Shown in pieces: positions 35,401 to 44,445 of a stretch of DNA of 64,000 nt. Positions within the stretch are counted from its first letter, which is position 1, and every line of letters begins with the position of its first letter. The notes beneath the pieces are model-generated. The model ran no database searches, was not told the DNA's origin, and saw only the letters and a program-made list of their open reading frames with translations. The DNA comes from Chitinophaga sp. (lineage in GTDB: Bacteria > Bacteroidota > Bacteroidia > Chitinophagales > Chitinophagaceae). The DNA is taken from positions 682,001-746,000 of the forward strand of contig NZ_JAFAIX010000013.1 in NCBI RefSeq assembly GCF_019236475.1. The letters run 5' to 3'. The translations under genes and the position numbers were made by a program.

Positions 35401-36072
35401 ACGGGAAAGGGTTTGATAACCGGTTACCACCACTTCATTCAATACTTTATTTTTCATCACCACATTTTGTACATCACCATTGGCGGTAAAAATAGTGGCA
35501 CGTTCCATACCAGTATAAGTAAAGGTGATCTCTTTGGTAGACTCAGGAACAAGGATTACAAATTGGCCCAGGTAATTGGATACCGCATAATCTTTGCCTG
35601 TAGCACCTTGAATATAAACGCCAGGCAAACGATTCTGTCCTTCATCAGATACAGTACCGGATATTTTTTTCATACCTGCAGGCGTTTTCTGCTGTAATAC
35701 CAGTGTAATACTGGGATTCACCATTGGTTCCAAAACTGTGGGCTTGCGCTCACTAGGTACAATTACATAATGATTTCTGTCGGTATAGAGGAATACCAGT
35801 TTGTTGGGATAGAGGATGTCTTTCAGTAGTTCTTCTACTAGTTGTCCACTTGCTGATTTGACAAAAACTTTGGTTGTTTTTCCATTGAGCAGTTGCGCAT
35901 CGTACATAAATGTAGTGCCATAAACTTTGGAAATCTGGTCCAATGCTTCTTTGATGGTTTGCTCTGTTTTTGTGGCAGGCCCCGAATGTTGAGCGCTGGC
36001 AAAAGTACAGGAAAGTAACAGTACGCATAGGTACAGCAAGCCCCTTAGGCTTTGTCTGGTACAAATCCTCAT
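32497..36072 (-). CDS. SusC/RagA TonB-dependent receptor with STN domain
   Basis: A 1191-residue receptor. Its signal peptide (1-27) is followed by a secretin/TonB short N-terminal domain (about 38-105, EALDQISKVYGTTFMYD). This domain usually contacts a FecR anti-sigma factor, and a fecR gene lies 25 bases upstream. A carboxypeptidase-regulatory domain (ISGTVSDEGQNRLPGVYI), the TonB plug (NINPEDIETITVLKDAAAAS) and the barrel complete the protein. With SusD downstream, it imports a substrate and signals its presence to the divergent ECF sigma factor. Confidence 0.95.
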   Translation of the reverse strand: MRICTRQSLRGLLYLCVLLLSCTFASAQHSGPATKTEQTIKEALDQISKVYGTTFMYDAQLLNGKTTKVFVKSASGQLVEELLKDILYPNKLVFLYTDRNHYVIVPSERKPTVLEPMVNPSITLVLQQKTPAGMKKISGTVSDEGQNRLPGVYIQGATGKDYAVSNYLGQFVILVPESTKEITFTYTGMERATIFTANGDVQNVVMKNKVLNEVVVTGYQTLSRERATGSFASVKSADLDKRRISSLSQVLEGNLPGVMTYKGNIVVRGTSTFNATKNPLYVIDGFPVENSYVDAYGRLSDDMPNINPEDIETITVLKDAAAASIYGARAANGVIVITTKKAKPGKTQLSFSADYAVTPKWNLAYQKRANSNEIIDVLTQYYDNDPAFKTAPLTEAARLRDAAGVVNPALDLLLQVAEGKITRAQADEGLNKLRGINVYNQQVLDKLVRPRSNQQYNLSVGKASAANIFNFSATFRNDQGYDKTNNSKYVGVTVRNTTEISKWLKADVGIYMNYNDGSGPDGSMDLATGSSYLNQQLPFESMLDQNGNVTFLRSKLSAIDRATYTKYGLFSVERNPAQEIRYNQIVDRGLQTRGYAKLNAKITKWLNYDVMFQYERNYDKTEEVLDQDSRYMRNLFNSFSALDTKGNTIYKLPVGNAFRSTIYNQRAFTFRQQLNFNHTFNKKHELVGLLGSETRESKVNRDFYSVYGYDPLTMKYMPVNAADLALGMTGLNSVRSSITDLIRYSEAINRYVSFYGNASYTYNDKYMVSGSMRYDLSNLFGTNPKFQYRPLWSAGASWIISKEHFMSDINWLDMLKLRGSYGINGNVAKNAGPFMVASYGVSILTGNLTGDIGTPPNPNLRWEKTATVNVGADFAVLNDKLTGSLDYYVRNSSDLLSSKTIDPALGFSSAYVNNGAMRNNGVELSLRTPIVTSRNVKWDITVNNAYNKNTVTRVDYQAKMASELLPSSNYPVQGNSYYTLYAYNYAGLNNKGEPMIIGADGKPTDKLVTSTGVVHSMGSYMPLYTGALINNVSYKQFQLSVMFVYNAGHVMKYDVPYMNGAFPTYAFREGLSNAWKKPGDELVTDIPRLVFDYDKTGNNYRNDYWINSDKTVMNASYIKARNIALTYNLPKDLLKRMKVAAARIRFQADNLFYIGFNNQGIDPETGGMIGSAAMRGLPMMPTYNFGVNLSL

Positions 36073-36096
36073 TGATCTTGGTTTTAGTAATGGTTG

Positions 36097-37119
36097 TTAA
36101 TACCCTCGTTGACCGTTTTTTCTAATAGTCAGCGTGTCATTATTCTTGTCTATGGTTACATTTAGTATCGCTGACAATTCAAACAGTACATTGTTAATGT
36201 TGCGAAGCGATAAGGTACCCTGTATGGTTTTATTGGCAATGGATGAGTCCTGCAGTACTATCGTATAGCCATACTGGTCCTGCAATGTTTCAAATATCTC
36301 CTTCACGGAGGTGTTTACAAGCTGCATTTTATTTTCCTTCCAAGCCGTGGTGGATAAGCTGTTGGCAGGTATTTTTACTAGCTGGTAGTTGGTTTTATCG
36401 TAACTTATTTTTTCGTCAGGACTCAATACAATGGATGTGTGATGCTCCGAATCTGTGACTCTTACTTTTCCGGTCTGCAAATATACTTCTGTGCTGTTTC
36501 TTCTTGATTTTATATTAAAAACTGTTCCTAATACTTCTACATTCAATTTTCCAGCATGTACCGTAAACGGCGCGGCTACGTGTATACGAGATGGTTTGAC
36601 ATCAAAGAGGGCCTCTCCATCTACCCACACTTCCCTATCTCCTTGGTTCCATCTGCTGTAAGTCAGCCTGGAATTGGCATTCAGCATTACCGTAGAGGCA
36701 TCTGGCAATGTTACTAACAGATGTTGTCCGTTACCTGTGCTGAAATGCCTAGTACGATTAGCATAGAGATAATACCCTCCGGCCAAGGCTACTGGCGCGA
36801 GTATAGCTGCTGCCCATCGCATGATCCGCCGCGACATCGATACTACGCGCGGTGGTGATCCTGCTGCTGCAATACCTGCCTGTATGTTGTTCCAGACAGC
36901 GGATTTGATGGTTTCGGGAGACGAAATCCGCTCCAGGCTGAATATCCCCTCTGCAACCGCTTTCGCGGCGTGCATCTCCTCCAGATTACCAGGTGCTGCC
37001 TGCTGCCACTGTTCCCAATATGATACAGTTGCTGGCCGCGCATACCTCACCCACTCCAGGAAGAACGCATCTTCCAGAAACTGTTCTTTCGTATATAAAT
37101 GATAGTTATCCTTTCCCAA
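36097..37119 (-). CDS. FecR family anti-sigma factor
   Basis: A 340-residue protein. The N-terminal cytoplasmic part (1-105) contacts sigma; one membrane helix at about 107-125 (AAAILAPVALAGGYYLY) is followed by the FecR domain (TGNGQHLLVTLPDASTVMLNANS) and a C-terminal DUF4974-like domain (VKEIFETLQDQYGYTIV). It holds the ECF sigma factor until the SusC STN domain signals. It is followed closely by SusC on the same strand. Confidence 0.93.
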   Translation of the reverse strand: MGKDNYHLYTKEQFLEDAFFLEWVRYARPATVSYWEQWQQAAPGNLEEMHAAKAVAEGIFSLERISSPETIKSAVWNNIQAGIAAAGSPPRVVSMSRRIMRWAAAILAPVALAGGYYLYANRTRHFSTGNGQHLLVTLPDASTVMLNANSRLTYSRWNQGDREVWVDGEALFDVKPSRIHVAAPFTVHAGKLNVEVLGTVFNIKSRRNSTEVYLQTGKVRVTDSEHHTSIVLSPDEKISYDKTNYQLVKIPANSLSTTAWKENKMQLVNTSVKEIFETLQDQYGYTIVLQDSSIANKTIQGTLSLRNINNVLFELSAILNVTIDKNNDTLTIRKNGQRGY

Positions 37120-37375
37120 GAGCCTTTCTTAGTTGGTATTACAATGGCGTTCATAGGTAGTAACAACCCCACGCTTAAACAAGAACACAGGGATTTTGCA
37201 AAACACCCCACTTTTTTTTAATTATTTTAATTTTTCTTAAAAGAATTTTTAACTCAATTGTTTTTATACTTTTACGATCGTATTTATATCCTTATATCAT
37301 TCAACCAAAGAGAGTAACACGCCAGGCAGCCACCACCTGGATTTTTTTTGTACATTTAATGCGAGAAGTTGGGAC

Positions 37376-37993
37376 ATGGATCTTTCATCAGCATCTGATA
37401 CTGCACTCTGGGAAGCACTGCTTCAAAGCAACGAACAAGCTTTTGCCGAAATATACGACCGGTATTTCAACCGGCTATATGAATACGCTATGCGCCTGCA
37501 TCCCGAAGAAGAAGTCGTGAAAGATACCATCCAGGAACTGTTCATTAAACTCTGGACCAACAGACAAAATCTCAGCAACACGGTAGACCTGCGCCCATAC
37601 CTATTTGTAGCGATGCGCAGCACCCTCTACAACCGCCTCCGCCCCCGCAAAAATGTAAAGCTGATCTCTTTCGATAAAGATCAACACGACTTCCTAGCGC
37701 ACTTCTCTACCGAGCACGCATATATTAAAAATGAACAACTACAGCAACAACAAAAACAAATAGCAGACGCCCTCAACCAACTCAATAGCCGGCAAAAGGA
37801 AATTATTTATCTCCGCTATTTTGAAGAAATGGACTACGATCAAATTGGCGCTATTATGAATATATCTGTAAAAGGCGCCTATAAACTCTCTGCCAGGGCA
37901 TTGAAAAATATGAGAGATATCTTACAAGTATCTATGCCTGTGCTCCTATTAATGCTACAGGCGTATAAAGCAACCTGTCTAAAACAACAATAA
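37376..37993 (+). CDS. ECF RNA polymerase sigma factor (FecI-like, SusCD linked)
   Basis: A 205-residue sigma factor. Region 2 spans about 25-95 (AFAEIYDRYFNRLYEYAMRL, DTIQELFIKLW), and region 4 about 130-185 (LNSRQKEIIYLRYFEEMDYDQIG). It is divergent from the fecR-SusC-SusD genes, which it presumably switches on, and its C-terminus is hydrophobic. The stop codon directly abuts the stop of the convergent yjbQ-like gene with no gap. The 256-base gap before it contains AT-rich promoter sequence for both directions. Confidence 0.92.
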   Translation: MDLSSASDTALWEALLQSNEQAFAEIYDRYFNRLYEYAMRLHPEEEVVKDTIQELFIKLWTNRQNLSNTVDLRPYLFVAMRSTLYNRLRPRKNVKLISFDKDQHDFLAHFSTEHAYIKNEQLQQQQKQIADALNQLNSRQKEIIYLRYFEEMDYDQIGAIMNISVKGAYKLSARALKNMRDILQVSMPVLLLMLQAYKATCLKQQ

Positions 37994-38419
37994 TTATTCT
38001 TCTCCCCATAAAGTCAGTACCAGACTGCGGGAACCGCCATCGTTTCTATGCTCACACAAATATATTCCCTGCCAAGTACCCAGGGCTAACCTGCCATTAT
38101 TTACAGGTATCATCACAGAACTCCCCAGCAGCGAGGCTTTCAGATGTGCAGGCATATCGTCAGACCCTTCGTAATTATGTTCGTAATCCGGATCATCTTC
38201 CGGAACGGCCTTGTTGAAGAAGGTTTCAAAGTCCACTCGCACGGTAGGATCGGCATTTTCATTGATCGTCAAACCCGCAGAGGTATGCTGTATAAATACC
38301 TGCAACATGCCCATCTTGATGCGCGATATCTGCGGCATCGCCTGTAATACTTCTCCCGTTATCAGGTGAAAACCCCTGCTCCGCGGACGTAACCGCATTC
38401 CCTGCTGATAAATTTTCAT
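37994..38419 (-). CDS. YjbQ family protein (UPF0047)
   Basis: A 141-residue protein with the family motif VFIQHTSAGLTINENADP near 41-58 and the C-terminal GTWQGIYLCEHRNDGGSR. Three His and one Glu form the conserved metal-like site. Family members have weak thiamine-phosphate synthase activity, but the physiological role is uncertain. Stand-alone; its stop abuts the sigma factor gene. Confidence 0.9.
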   Translation of the reverse strand: MKIYQQGMRLRPRSRGFHLITGEVLQAMPQISRIKMGMLQVFIQHTSAGLTINENADPTVRVDFETFFNKAVPEDDPDYEHNYEGSDDMPAHLKASLLGSSVMIPVNNGRLALGTWQGIYLCEHRNDGGSRSLVLTLWGEE

Positions 38420-38594
38420 AGCTCAAATGTAATACATCCCTAAATTTATACTAGCAAAGCGAACGTCTGCATACGGACACAAATGTTTCAAAAACGGACA
38501 TTTCTATGATAAGACTAAATTACAAACAACTGATAACCAATACACTTACTTTACGGCATTCACTTTGACCCCCATCAATAAATAAACTAATTCC

Positions 38595-41018
38595 GTGATA
38601 AGCAACTATCTGAAAATAGCATTTCGCAACCTCTGGAAGAATAAAGCCTTCTCCGCCATCAATATAACTGGATTGGCGATAGGCATCGCTACCAGCCTTG
38701 TCATCATGCTATACATCGCGCATGAACTCAGCTATGATCGATTCAACAAGAATGCTGATCGCATTGTCAGAGTAGTATTTCGCGGAATGGTGAAAGGGGA
38801 GGCGATGAATGAATCAAATGTGTTTCCACCGGTAGCGGCTACACTGAAAGCTGAATTCCCGGAAGTAGAAGAAGCGGTGCGTATTCGCTATGGAGGAGGC
38901 ACTATCCTGGAGCATAATGGAAAATCCTTCCAGGAACCTTTCCTCGGATACGCCGATCCATCTATTTTTAAAATCTTCAGTATCAACCTCATTAACGGCA
39001 ACGCCAACACGGCCTTGAATGCGCCGAATACCATAGTGCTATCAGCTTCGACTGCTGTAAAATACTTCGGGAATCAAAATCCAGTAGGCCAAACGCTTCG
39101 TTTCAAGGACTCCGGGCAAGATTACCTCGTCACCGGCGTATTCCAAGACATGCCGGATAATGCACATTTCCATTTCGAGGTTCTCGGCTCAATGGCCTCC
39201 GTACCAGATGCAAAGTCCGATTCCTGGATGACTTCCGGCTATTGGACTTACCTACTCCTCCCTCCTGGTTATGATTACCACAAGCTGGAGGCTAAATTCC
39301 CATCCCTGCTGGACAAATATATGAGTCCGCAAATGCAGCAATCTATGCATATGACTTTATCGGAATTCCGGGCAGGCGGCAATAACGTAGGTATCTACCT
39401 CCAACCACTCACGGATATCCACTTGCATTCCAACTTCGCCTTTGACCTGGATACACCCGGAGATATCCGCTATATCTATATTTTCGGCGCTATCGTGCTG
39501 TTTATGATCCTGATTGCATGCATCAACTTTATGAACCTGACCACCGCTAATGCAGTGGGTCGCGTGAAAGAGGTGGCCATGCGGAAAGTATTAGGCGCTC
39601 CAAAAGGAAGACTCACACTACAATTCCTTCTGGAATCCATCATACTGACCTGCATCGCTATGCTGATTGCCATAGTGGTGGCCATAATCGCCTTACCTAC
39701 GTTCAACCAGATCTCAGGAAAAAATATTCAAATCCGCTGGTTCGAACAACCATGGCTACTACTTATCCTGGTGCTCTCTGGGCTGACAATAGGAATAATT
39801 GCTGGCTGTTATCCCGCCCTATTCCTCTCTTCTTTCAAGCCAGAAGCCGCACTGAAAACCAGCTTCAGTCCTGGTGGCAAACAGGGCACCCGATTACGCA
39901 GCGGACTTGTCGTCTTCCAATTCATCATCTCCATCACATTAATGATCAGCACTGCGATCGTCTATAAACAACTATCCTATATCCAACATAAAAAGCTGGG
40001 ATATAATAAAGACAATATCCTGGTCTTACAAGATATGGATAAGCTACCTGCTCCACAACGGGAGTTCATGCGGAACCATATTCTCCAGCAGTCACAAGTA
40101 GCGGGATTGACCATATCCGGCTATCTGCCTTCTGGCAATAGTTACAACAACAACTTTTTCATATTTGAGAATAACACCAGTGCCCAGATAAAAACGCTGG
40201 CCTACGACGTGGATGAAAATTACATTCCTGTAATGGGCATGACCCTGGCCGCTGGCAGGAATTTCTCTCCCGCCTTTGGGACAGACACGTCTGCCGCTAT
40301 CCTGAATGAGTCCGCCGTAAAAGCGTTGGGATGGGGAAATGACGCGATTGGGAAAACGTTCACTCATTTAAATAATAACGGTATCGGTGGCACTTTCCAT
40401 GTCATAGGAGTGGTGAAGGACTTCCATTTCAAATCTTTGCATACCCCTATATCTCCATTAGTGATGAAACTGAATGGATGGGGACCGTTATATATTATTA
40501 AGACCCACGCCGGAGATCCAGGCCCTCTTATCGCCGATCTGAAAAATGCCTGGGAAACCATGCATTCCGATGTGCAATTCAGTTACTCCTTCCTCGACCA
40601 ACGATATACAGATACTTACCATGCAGAAGCCAATACGGCAAAGACACTGACCATCTTCGCGGCATTAACCATATTTGTAGCCTGTTTGGGCGTATTTGGG
40701 CTGGCTACTTTCACCGCCAGGAAGCGCAGCAAGGAAATCGGTATCCGCAAAGTATTGGGCGCTAGTGTAAGCAGTATCATCACCATGCTATCGATGGATT
40801 TTCTGAAATTGGTCATTATAGCCTTCTTCATTGCAGGCCCGGTAGCCTGGTATATTATGAATATCTGGCTTCAAGGATTTGCTTATAGGGTGAATATTGG
40901 ATGGTCCATTTTTGTATTGACTGCCATAGCTGCCATCATTATTACATTATTAACGGTGAGTATGCAGGCGGTTCGGGCAGCACTAGCTAACCCCGTAAAA
41001 AGTATTAAAACCGAATAG
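38595..41018 (+). CDS. MacB/FtsX-type ABC transporter permease
   Basis: An 807-residue protein from a GTG start (MISNYLKIAFRNLWKNK, the standard N-terminus). Each half carries a periplasmic MacB core domain and an FtsX domain; the membrane helices lie near 20-42, 285-310, 335-360, 380-405, 425-450 and three at the C-terminus. The pair of repeats GRVKEVAMRKVLGAPKG and RSKEIGIRKVLGAS marks the family. These proteins couple cytoplasmic ATP hydrolysis to work outside the membrane; the ATPase partner is not in the window. Upstream, the 175-base gap holds promoter sequence only. Confidence 0.92.
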   Translation: MISNYLKIAFRNLWKNKAFSAINITGLAIGIATSLVIMLYIAHELSYDRFNKNADRIVRVVFRGMVKGEAMNESNVFPPVAATLKAEFPEVEEAVRIRYGGGTILEHNGKSFQEPFLGYADPSIFKIFSINLINGNANTALNAPNTIVLSASTAVKYFGNQNPVGQTLRFKDSGQDYLVTGVFQDMPDNAHFHFEVLGSMASVPDAKSDSWMTSGYWTYLLLPPGYDYHKLEAKFPSLLDKYMSPQMQQSMHMTLSEFRAGGNNVGIYLQPLTDIHLHSNFAFDLDTPGDIRYIYIFGAIVLFMILIACINFMNLTTANAVGRVKEVAMRKVLGAPKGRLTLQFLLESIILTCIAMLIAIVVAIIALPTFNQISGKNIQIRWFEQPWLLLILVLSGLTIGIIAGCYPALFLSSFKPEAALKTSFSPGGKQGTRLRSGLVVFQFIISITLMISTAIVYKQLSYIQHKKLGYNKDNILVLQDMDKLPAPQREFMRNHILQQSQVAGLTISGYLPSGNSYNNNFFIFENNTSAQIKTLAYDVDENYIPVMGMTLAAGRNFSPAFGTDTSAAILNESAVKALGWGNDAIGKTFTHLNNNGIGGTFHVIGVVKDFHFKSLHTPISPLVMKLNGWGPLYIIKTHAGDPGPLIADLKNAWETMHSDVQFSYSFLDQRYTDTYHAEANTAKTLTIFAALTIFVACLGVFGLATFTARKRSKEIGIRKVLGASVSSIITMLSMDFLKLVIIAFFIAGPVAWYIMNIWLQGFAYRVNIGWSIFVLTAIAAIIITLLTVSMQAVRAALANPVKSIKTE

Positions 41019-41127
41019 GGACAAGGATTTCAGGATAGAGAGAAAAAATATTTAATTTTTTTTTTCAGATTCACTGTAACATTTTAAAAGGCTGTGTATC
41101 TAAATGGAAATTTAAAACAAACACACT

Positions 41128-41973
41128 ATGAAAAAGATATTTGCTCTCTTCCTGATTTTACTGATGGGCGCCCTATTTCTGAATGTATTCGCACAAGATA
41201 AACAACCTTCTTTCTCTGTTAAAACTAGCGGAAAAGGTAAACAACCCATCCTCTTTATCCCTGGCTTTACTTGCAGTGGCGATGTTTGGAACGAAACAAC
41301 TGCTCACCTGGGCAATGCATATACCAGTTATGTACTGACAATGTCCGGCTATGCTGGCTCGCCTGCACAAGCAGCTCCTAACCTCGATATCTGGATTGAA
41401 GATATTGCTGCTTATGTACGTAAAAACAAACTGGATCACCCAGTAATCATTGGTCACAGCCTTGGTGGCGGCGTTGCAATGGCACTGGCCACCCGTTATC
41501 CTGACTTATTTAGCAAGATAATTATCGTTGATGCGTTACCGTGCCTCGGCTCCCTGATGAACCCTGCCTTTAAATCTGAAGTGAAACCTGATTGCAGCGC
41601 TATCCAGAACCAAATCATGCCATTGACTGATTCTCAGTTCTATAAGATGCAGAAAAGGACTATCACACAGCTTTGCATGGATACCCTCGCACAAAAAGCC
41701 ATCGTTAACTGGGGTGTTACCACCGATAGAAAAACCTATGCAGATACCTACTGTCAGTTCGCGAATATGGACCAAAGAGAAAGCATCGGCCAAATAAAAA
41801 TCCCTGCATTGGTACTTTTAGAAGCGCGTTTTGTTAACTTTAAACCTGCAATTGAAGATCAATACAAACAACTGAAAACCGCTACTTTAAAATTCGCCAA
41901 CAAAGGTTTACACTTCATCATGTATGACGATAAAGAATGGTATCTTGACCAAATCGACAACTTCCTCAAATAG
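41128..41973 (+). CDS. Exported alpha/beta hydrolase
   Basis: A 281-residue enzyme with a signal peptide (1-22). The oxyanion region is ILFIPGFTCSGDVW, the nucleophile Ser lies in VIIGHSLGGGVAMA, and the last His is in KGLHFIMYDD. The substrate is unknown. The gene overlaps the following ECF sigma gene by 50 bases in another frame, so the two are co-transcribed, an unusual pairing of an enzyme and a regulator. Confidence 0.87.
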   Translation: MKKIFALFLILLMGALFLNVFAQDKQPSFSVKTSGKGKQPILFIPGFTCSGDVWNETTAHLGNAYTSYVLTMSGYAGSPAQAAPNLDIWIEDIAAYVRKNKLDHPVIIGHSLGGGVAMALATRYPDLFSKIIIVDALPCLGSLMNPAFKSEVKPDCSAIQNQIMPLTDSQFYKMQKRTITQLCMDTLAQKAIVNWGVTTDRKTYADTYCQFANMDQRESIGQIKIPALVLLEARFVNFKPAIEDQYKQLKTATLKFANKGLHFIMYDDKEWYLDQIDNFLK

Positions 41974-42448
41974 TCTCCAATCCTCCTTCGACCAACTGTA
42001 CACAGATTACTGGGATAAAGTTTTCCGCCTCTGTATGGGTTATGTCAATGATGACGACTGGGCCAAAGATATTGCGCAGGATACGTTTATCACCGTTTGG
42101 CAACAACTCCCGAAATTCAGACAGGAAGCCGCTATAGGCACCTGGATATTCCGGATCGCGTGTAATAACTGTTTACGCCAGTTGGAACGCAGCAGCAAAT
42201 TTGTTCACAAAGAAGTAGACAAAGCCGATGAAGGCAACAGCCGCGTGAATGAAGATGAGATCAATTTTCTTTATAAATGTATCGCTACTTTAAGTGAAAC
42301 AGACAGACTGATTATCTCTATGGAACTGGAAGATGTAAAACAAACAGAAATCGCCAGTATCATGGGTATGAGCGAATCAAACGTGAGAGTAAGAGTACAT
42401 CGTATTAAAGAAAAACTAACAGAAAAATTTAAAGAGTATGAACGCTGA
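41924..42448 (+). CDS. ECF RNA polymerase sigma factor, second system
   Basis: A 174-residue sigma factor. Region 2 includes YWDKVFRLCMGYVNDDDWAKD and DTFITVWQQLPKF; region 4 includes DVKQTEIASIMGMSESNVRVRVHRIKEKL. The start at 41924 overlaps the hydrolase by 50 bases; a TTG at 41945 is the alternative, still within the overlap. The small membrane protein that follows overlaps by 11 bases and is the likely anti-sigma factor. Confidence 0.9.
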   Translation: MTIKNGILTKSTTSSNSLQSSFDQLYTDYWDKVFRLCMGYVNDDDWAKDIAQDTFITVWQQLPKFRQEAAIGTWIFRIACNNCLRQLERSSKFVHKEVDKADEGNSRVNEDEINFLYKCIATLSETDRLIISMELEDVKQTEIASIMGMSESNVRVRVHRIKEKLTEKFKEYER

Positions 42449-43037
42449 TGATAGATTGCAGGCAATATGGCGCAGTAAGAAAACAGTTACTGCACCCAGT
42501 TCCAAAGAATTAATTGCCAGCGCAGGGAAAGTAAGAAACAAGATGCGGTTGAAATTATTATTCTGCTGCATAGCACTCTTAGTTACTATTGGCTTTATAT
42601 CCTGGATATTTCACAAACAACCTCCAAAGATGATTACCACCTGGATTGGTTTCGGATTGCTATTTCTGGGGATCATCACCTACCTGGTTTCATCCACTGT
42701 ACTATTGAAGTTATTATATCAGCCAACAAATACTGATACACCCGTAAAAGAGTACCTACTGCATATGATACAGGTCAGAGAGCGACAACGATTTATGCAA
42801 AAAAACATATTCACCTTTTACTTTATTACTTTATTTCTTGGCGCAAGTTTTTACATGGTTGAATTTATGATGAAAACCTCTCTAAAAGTGGCCATCGTGG
42901 GATCGCTTGCATTTGGCATCTGGATGGCTTTCACCTGGTTCTTTATCCGTAAAACAACGATAGCAAAACAGGAAAAAGAAATGACCACGATCATTGAAAA
43001 AATGCAAGCAATTATAAAAGAGACAGAAACAATATAA
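42438..43037 (+). CDS. Small membrane protein, candidate anti-sigma factor
   Basis: A 199-residue protein with a cytoplasmic N-terminal 35 residues (ADDRLQAIWRSKKTVTAPSSKEL) and four hydrophobic segments (about 38-58, 66-90, 123-143, 148-168), ending in a charged helix. It has no recognisable zinc-binding anti-sigma motif. Its overlap with the sigma gene and the membrane layout suggest it restrains that factor; the role is inferred from position. Confidence 0.65.
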   Translation: MNADDRLQAIWRSKKTVTAPSSKELIASAGKVRNKMRLKLLFCCIALLVTIGFISWIFHKQPPKMITTWIGFGLLFLGIITYLVSSTVLLKLLYQPTNTDTPVKEYLLHMIQVRERQRFMQKNIFTFYFITLFLGASFYMVEFMMKTSLKVAIVGSLAFGIWMAFTWFFIRKTTIAKQEKEMTTIIEKMQAIIKETETI

Positions 43038-43059
43038 TCATAACTTATTGCCAATAAAG

Positions 43060-43092
43060 AAAGCCAGGCCCTCAAAGAGCCTGGCTTTTTAG
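43060..43092. terminator. Shared terminator between convergent operons
   Basis: AAAGCCAGGC (43060-43069) pairs with GCCTGGCTTT (43079-43088), with T or A tracts on either side, serving the + operon ending at 43037 and the - operon ending at 43124. Confidence 0.85.
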
Positions 43093-43123
43093 CATAAGCA
43101 TGGTTACCGCAAGATCTTTGCTG

Positions 43124-44425
43124 TTAGAACGCAGGATCTGCCGGTGTGTTTGGATTGTCGTTTCTTTCTACCAGCGGATAAGGGAAGTAGCTGCGTTTAC
43201 GCTCAGCTACCGGTCTGTTAAACCGGCGACTGTCTTCCAGTTCCTGGCCAGCAGAATAGAGCTCTATTCTACGATGCTTGTAGATAGCATCCAGTAACGC
43301 CTGTTGAGTGGCAGCTACTACTGGCGGCAATCCTGCGCCAACGCCAAATGCATCGGCGGATGGTTGTTTGGTCACTACTAAATTCAACTGTGCGAGTCCA
43401 TTGATCAAGTCATTCTGACGAGCATAACACTCTGCCTTTATCAACATAATTTCACCTGGAAGGTAAACTGGTATGGAAGATAGCGGAGTGGTGTAAAATC
43501 CGGTAAGTACAAATGGTAATGTACCGGAAGTAGGTTTTACAATATAAAAAGGTACACGCAAATCACCTGCATCAGGCTGGAAGCCAGCAGGTAAGCCCAT
43601 TGTAGGGCCTGTTGTTTGCCAAATATTATTGGTAGCTGTTACCAGTGAATAAATCGGGTTATTCACCTGTGCATTGAAATTCAGTGTAGACTTCACCGTT
43701 AGATCCACGCTATTAGCAGCAGCCAGCGCAGAAACATAGTCGCCACCATAGAGGGAATAACGCGCCTTCAGTGCATACAAGGTATTCACAATGTTAATTC
43801 CAGCAGGCAGGTAAGGATTGATACTGGCACTGATAGGATTTGCTTTCACTACGTTGATAGCATTATCCAATATAGCCGCAGCTTTCAGGTACCCTTGCTG
43901 ACCAGAGATAAAATGCACTGCATTATTTGTCCCATTCGGGGAACCACTGGTATCTGGTATCTGCTGGAAGAAGTTAGCCTGTACGCCCATGGCCCAAGCC
44001 TTGAAAATAGAGGTGTAAGCAATGACGCCACTAGCATATCCTTTATCTGTAATCACTTTAGGAGTAGCCGCCAGGATATTATTGGACTCATAAATAATCT
44101 TGTTACTTACGGCCCACAACTGGTTAACAACGGCATTGGTGTTCAATACCTTGATACCGCCCGCTGTCAGTTGCGCCTCATCTGCGTTACCAGCGTTGGT
44201 TACATAAGCTTCGCCGGTGAGCAAGGTGCCCGCAGTAATAGAATTATACAATAACCCTGTACGATCTTTCACATACCATGCCTGCAAACCTACTGCCACA
44301 TCGGTGATAGTGGTAGGCGTACTATATGCCTGCGCTGAAGAAGGCCCGGTTGCATCCTGGTAATTCTTGGAACAAGCAGCTAAAGCCATTGTACCAACCA
44401 GGCAATATTTAATATATCGTTTCAT
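43124..44425 (-). CDS. SusD/RagB family lipoprotein, second locus
   Basis: A 433-residue lipoprotein with lipobox LAAC (Cys18), a short member of the family. The body has the SusD arrangement (LPGEIMLIKAECYARQNDLINGL is the conserved helix near 315), and it ends PLVERNDNPNTPADPAF. It is the partner of the SusC gene 20 bases upstream. Substrate unknown; a GH9-deacetylase fusion and a DeoR regulator stand upstream on the same strand. Confidence 0.9.
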   Translation of the reverse strand: MKRYIKYCLVGTMALAACSKNYQDATGPSSAQAYSTPTTITDVAVGLQAWYVKDRTGLLYNSITAGTLLTGEAYVTNAGNADEAQLTAGGIKVLNTNAVVNQLWAVSNKIIYESNNILAATPKVITDKGYASGVIAYTSIFKAWAMGVQANFFQQIPDTSGSPNGTNNAVHFISGQQGYLKAAAILDNAINVVKANPISASINPYLPAGINIVNTLYALKARYSLYGGDYVSALAAANSVDLTVKSTLNFNAQVNNPIYSLVTATNNIWQTTGPTMGLPAGFQPDAGDLRVPFYIVKPTSGTLPFVLTGFYTTPLSSIPVYLPGEIMLIKAECYARQNDLINGLAQLNLVVTKQPSADAFGVGAGLPPVVAATQQALLDAIYKHRRIELYSAGQELEDSRRFNRPVAERKRSYFPYPLVERNDNPNTPADPAF

Positions 44426-44445
44426 GATGTTTCGCTTTTAAGGAT

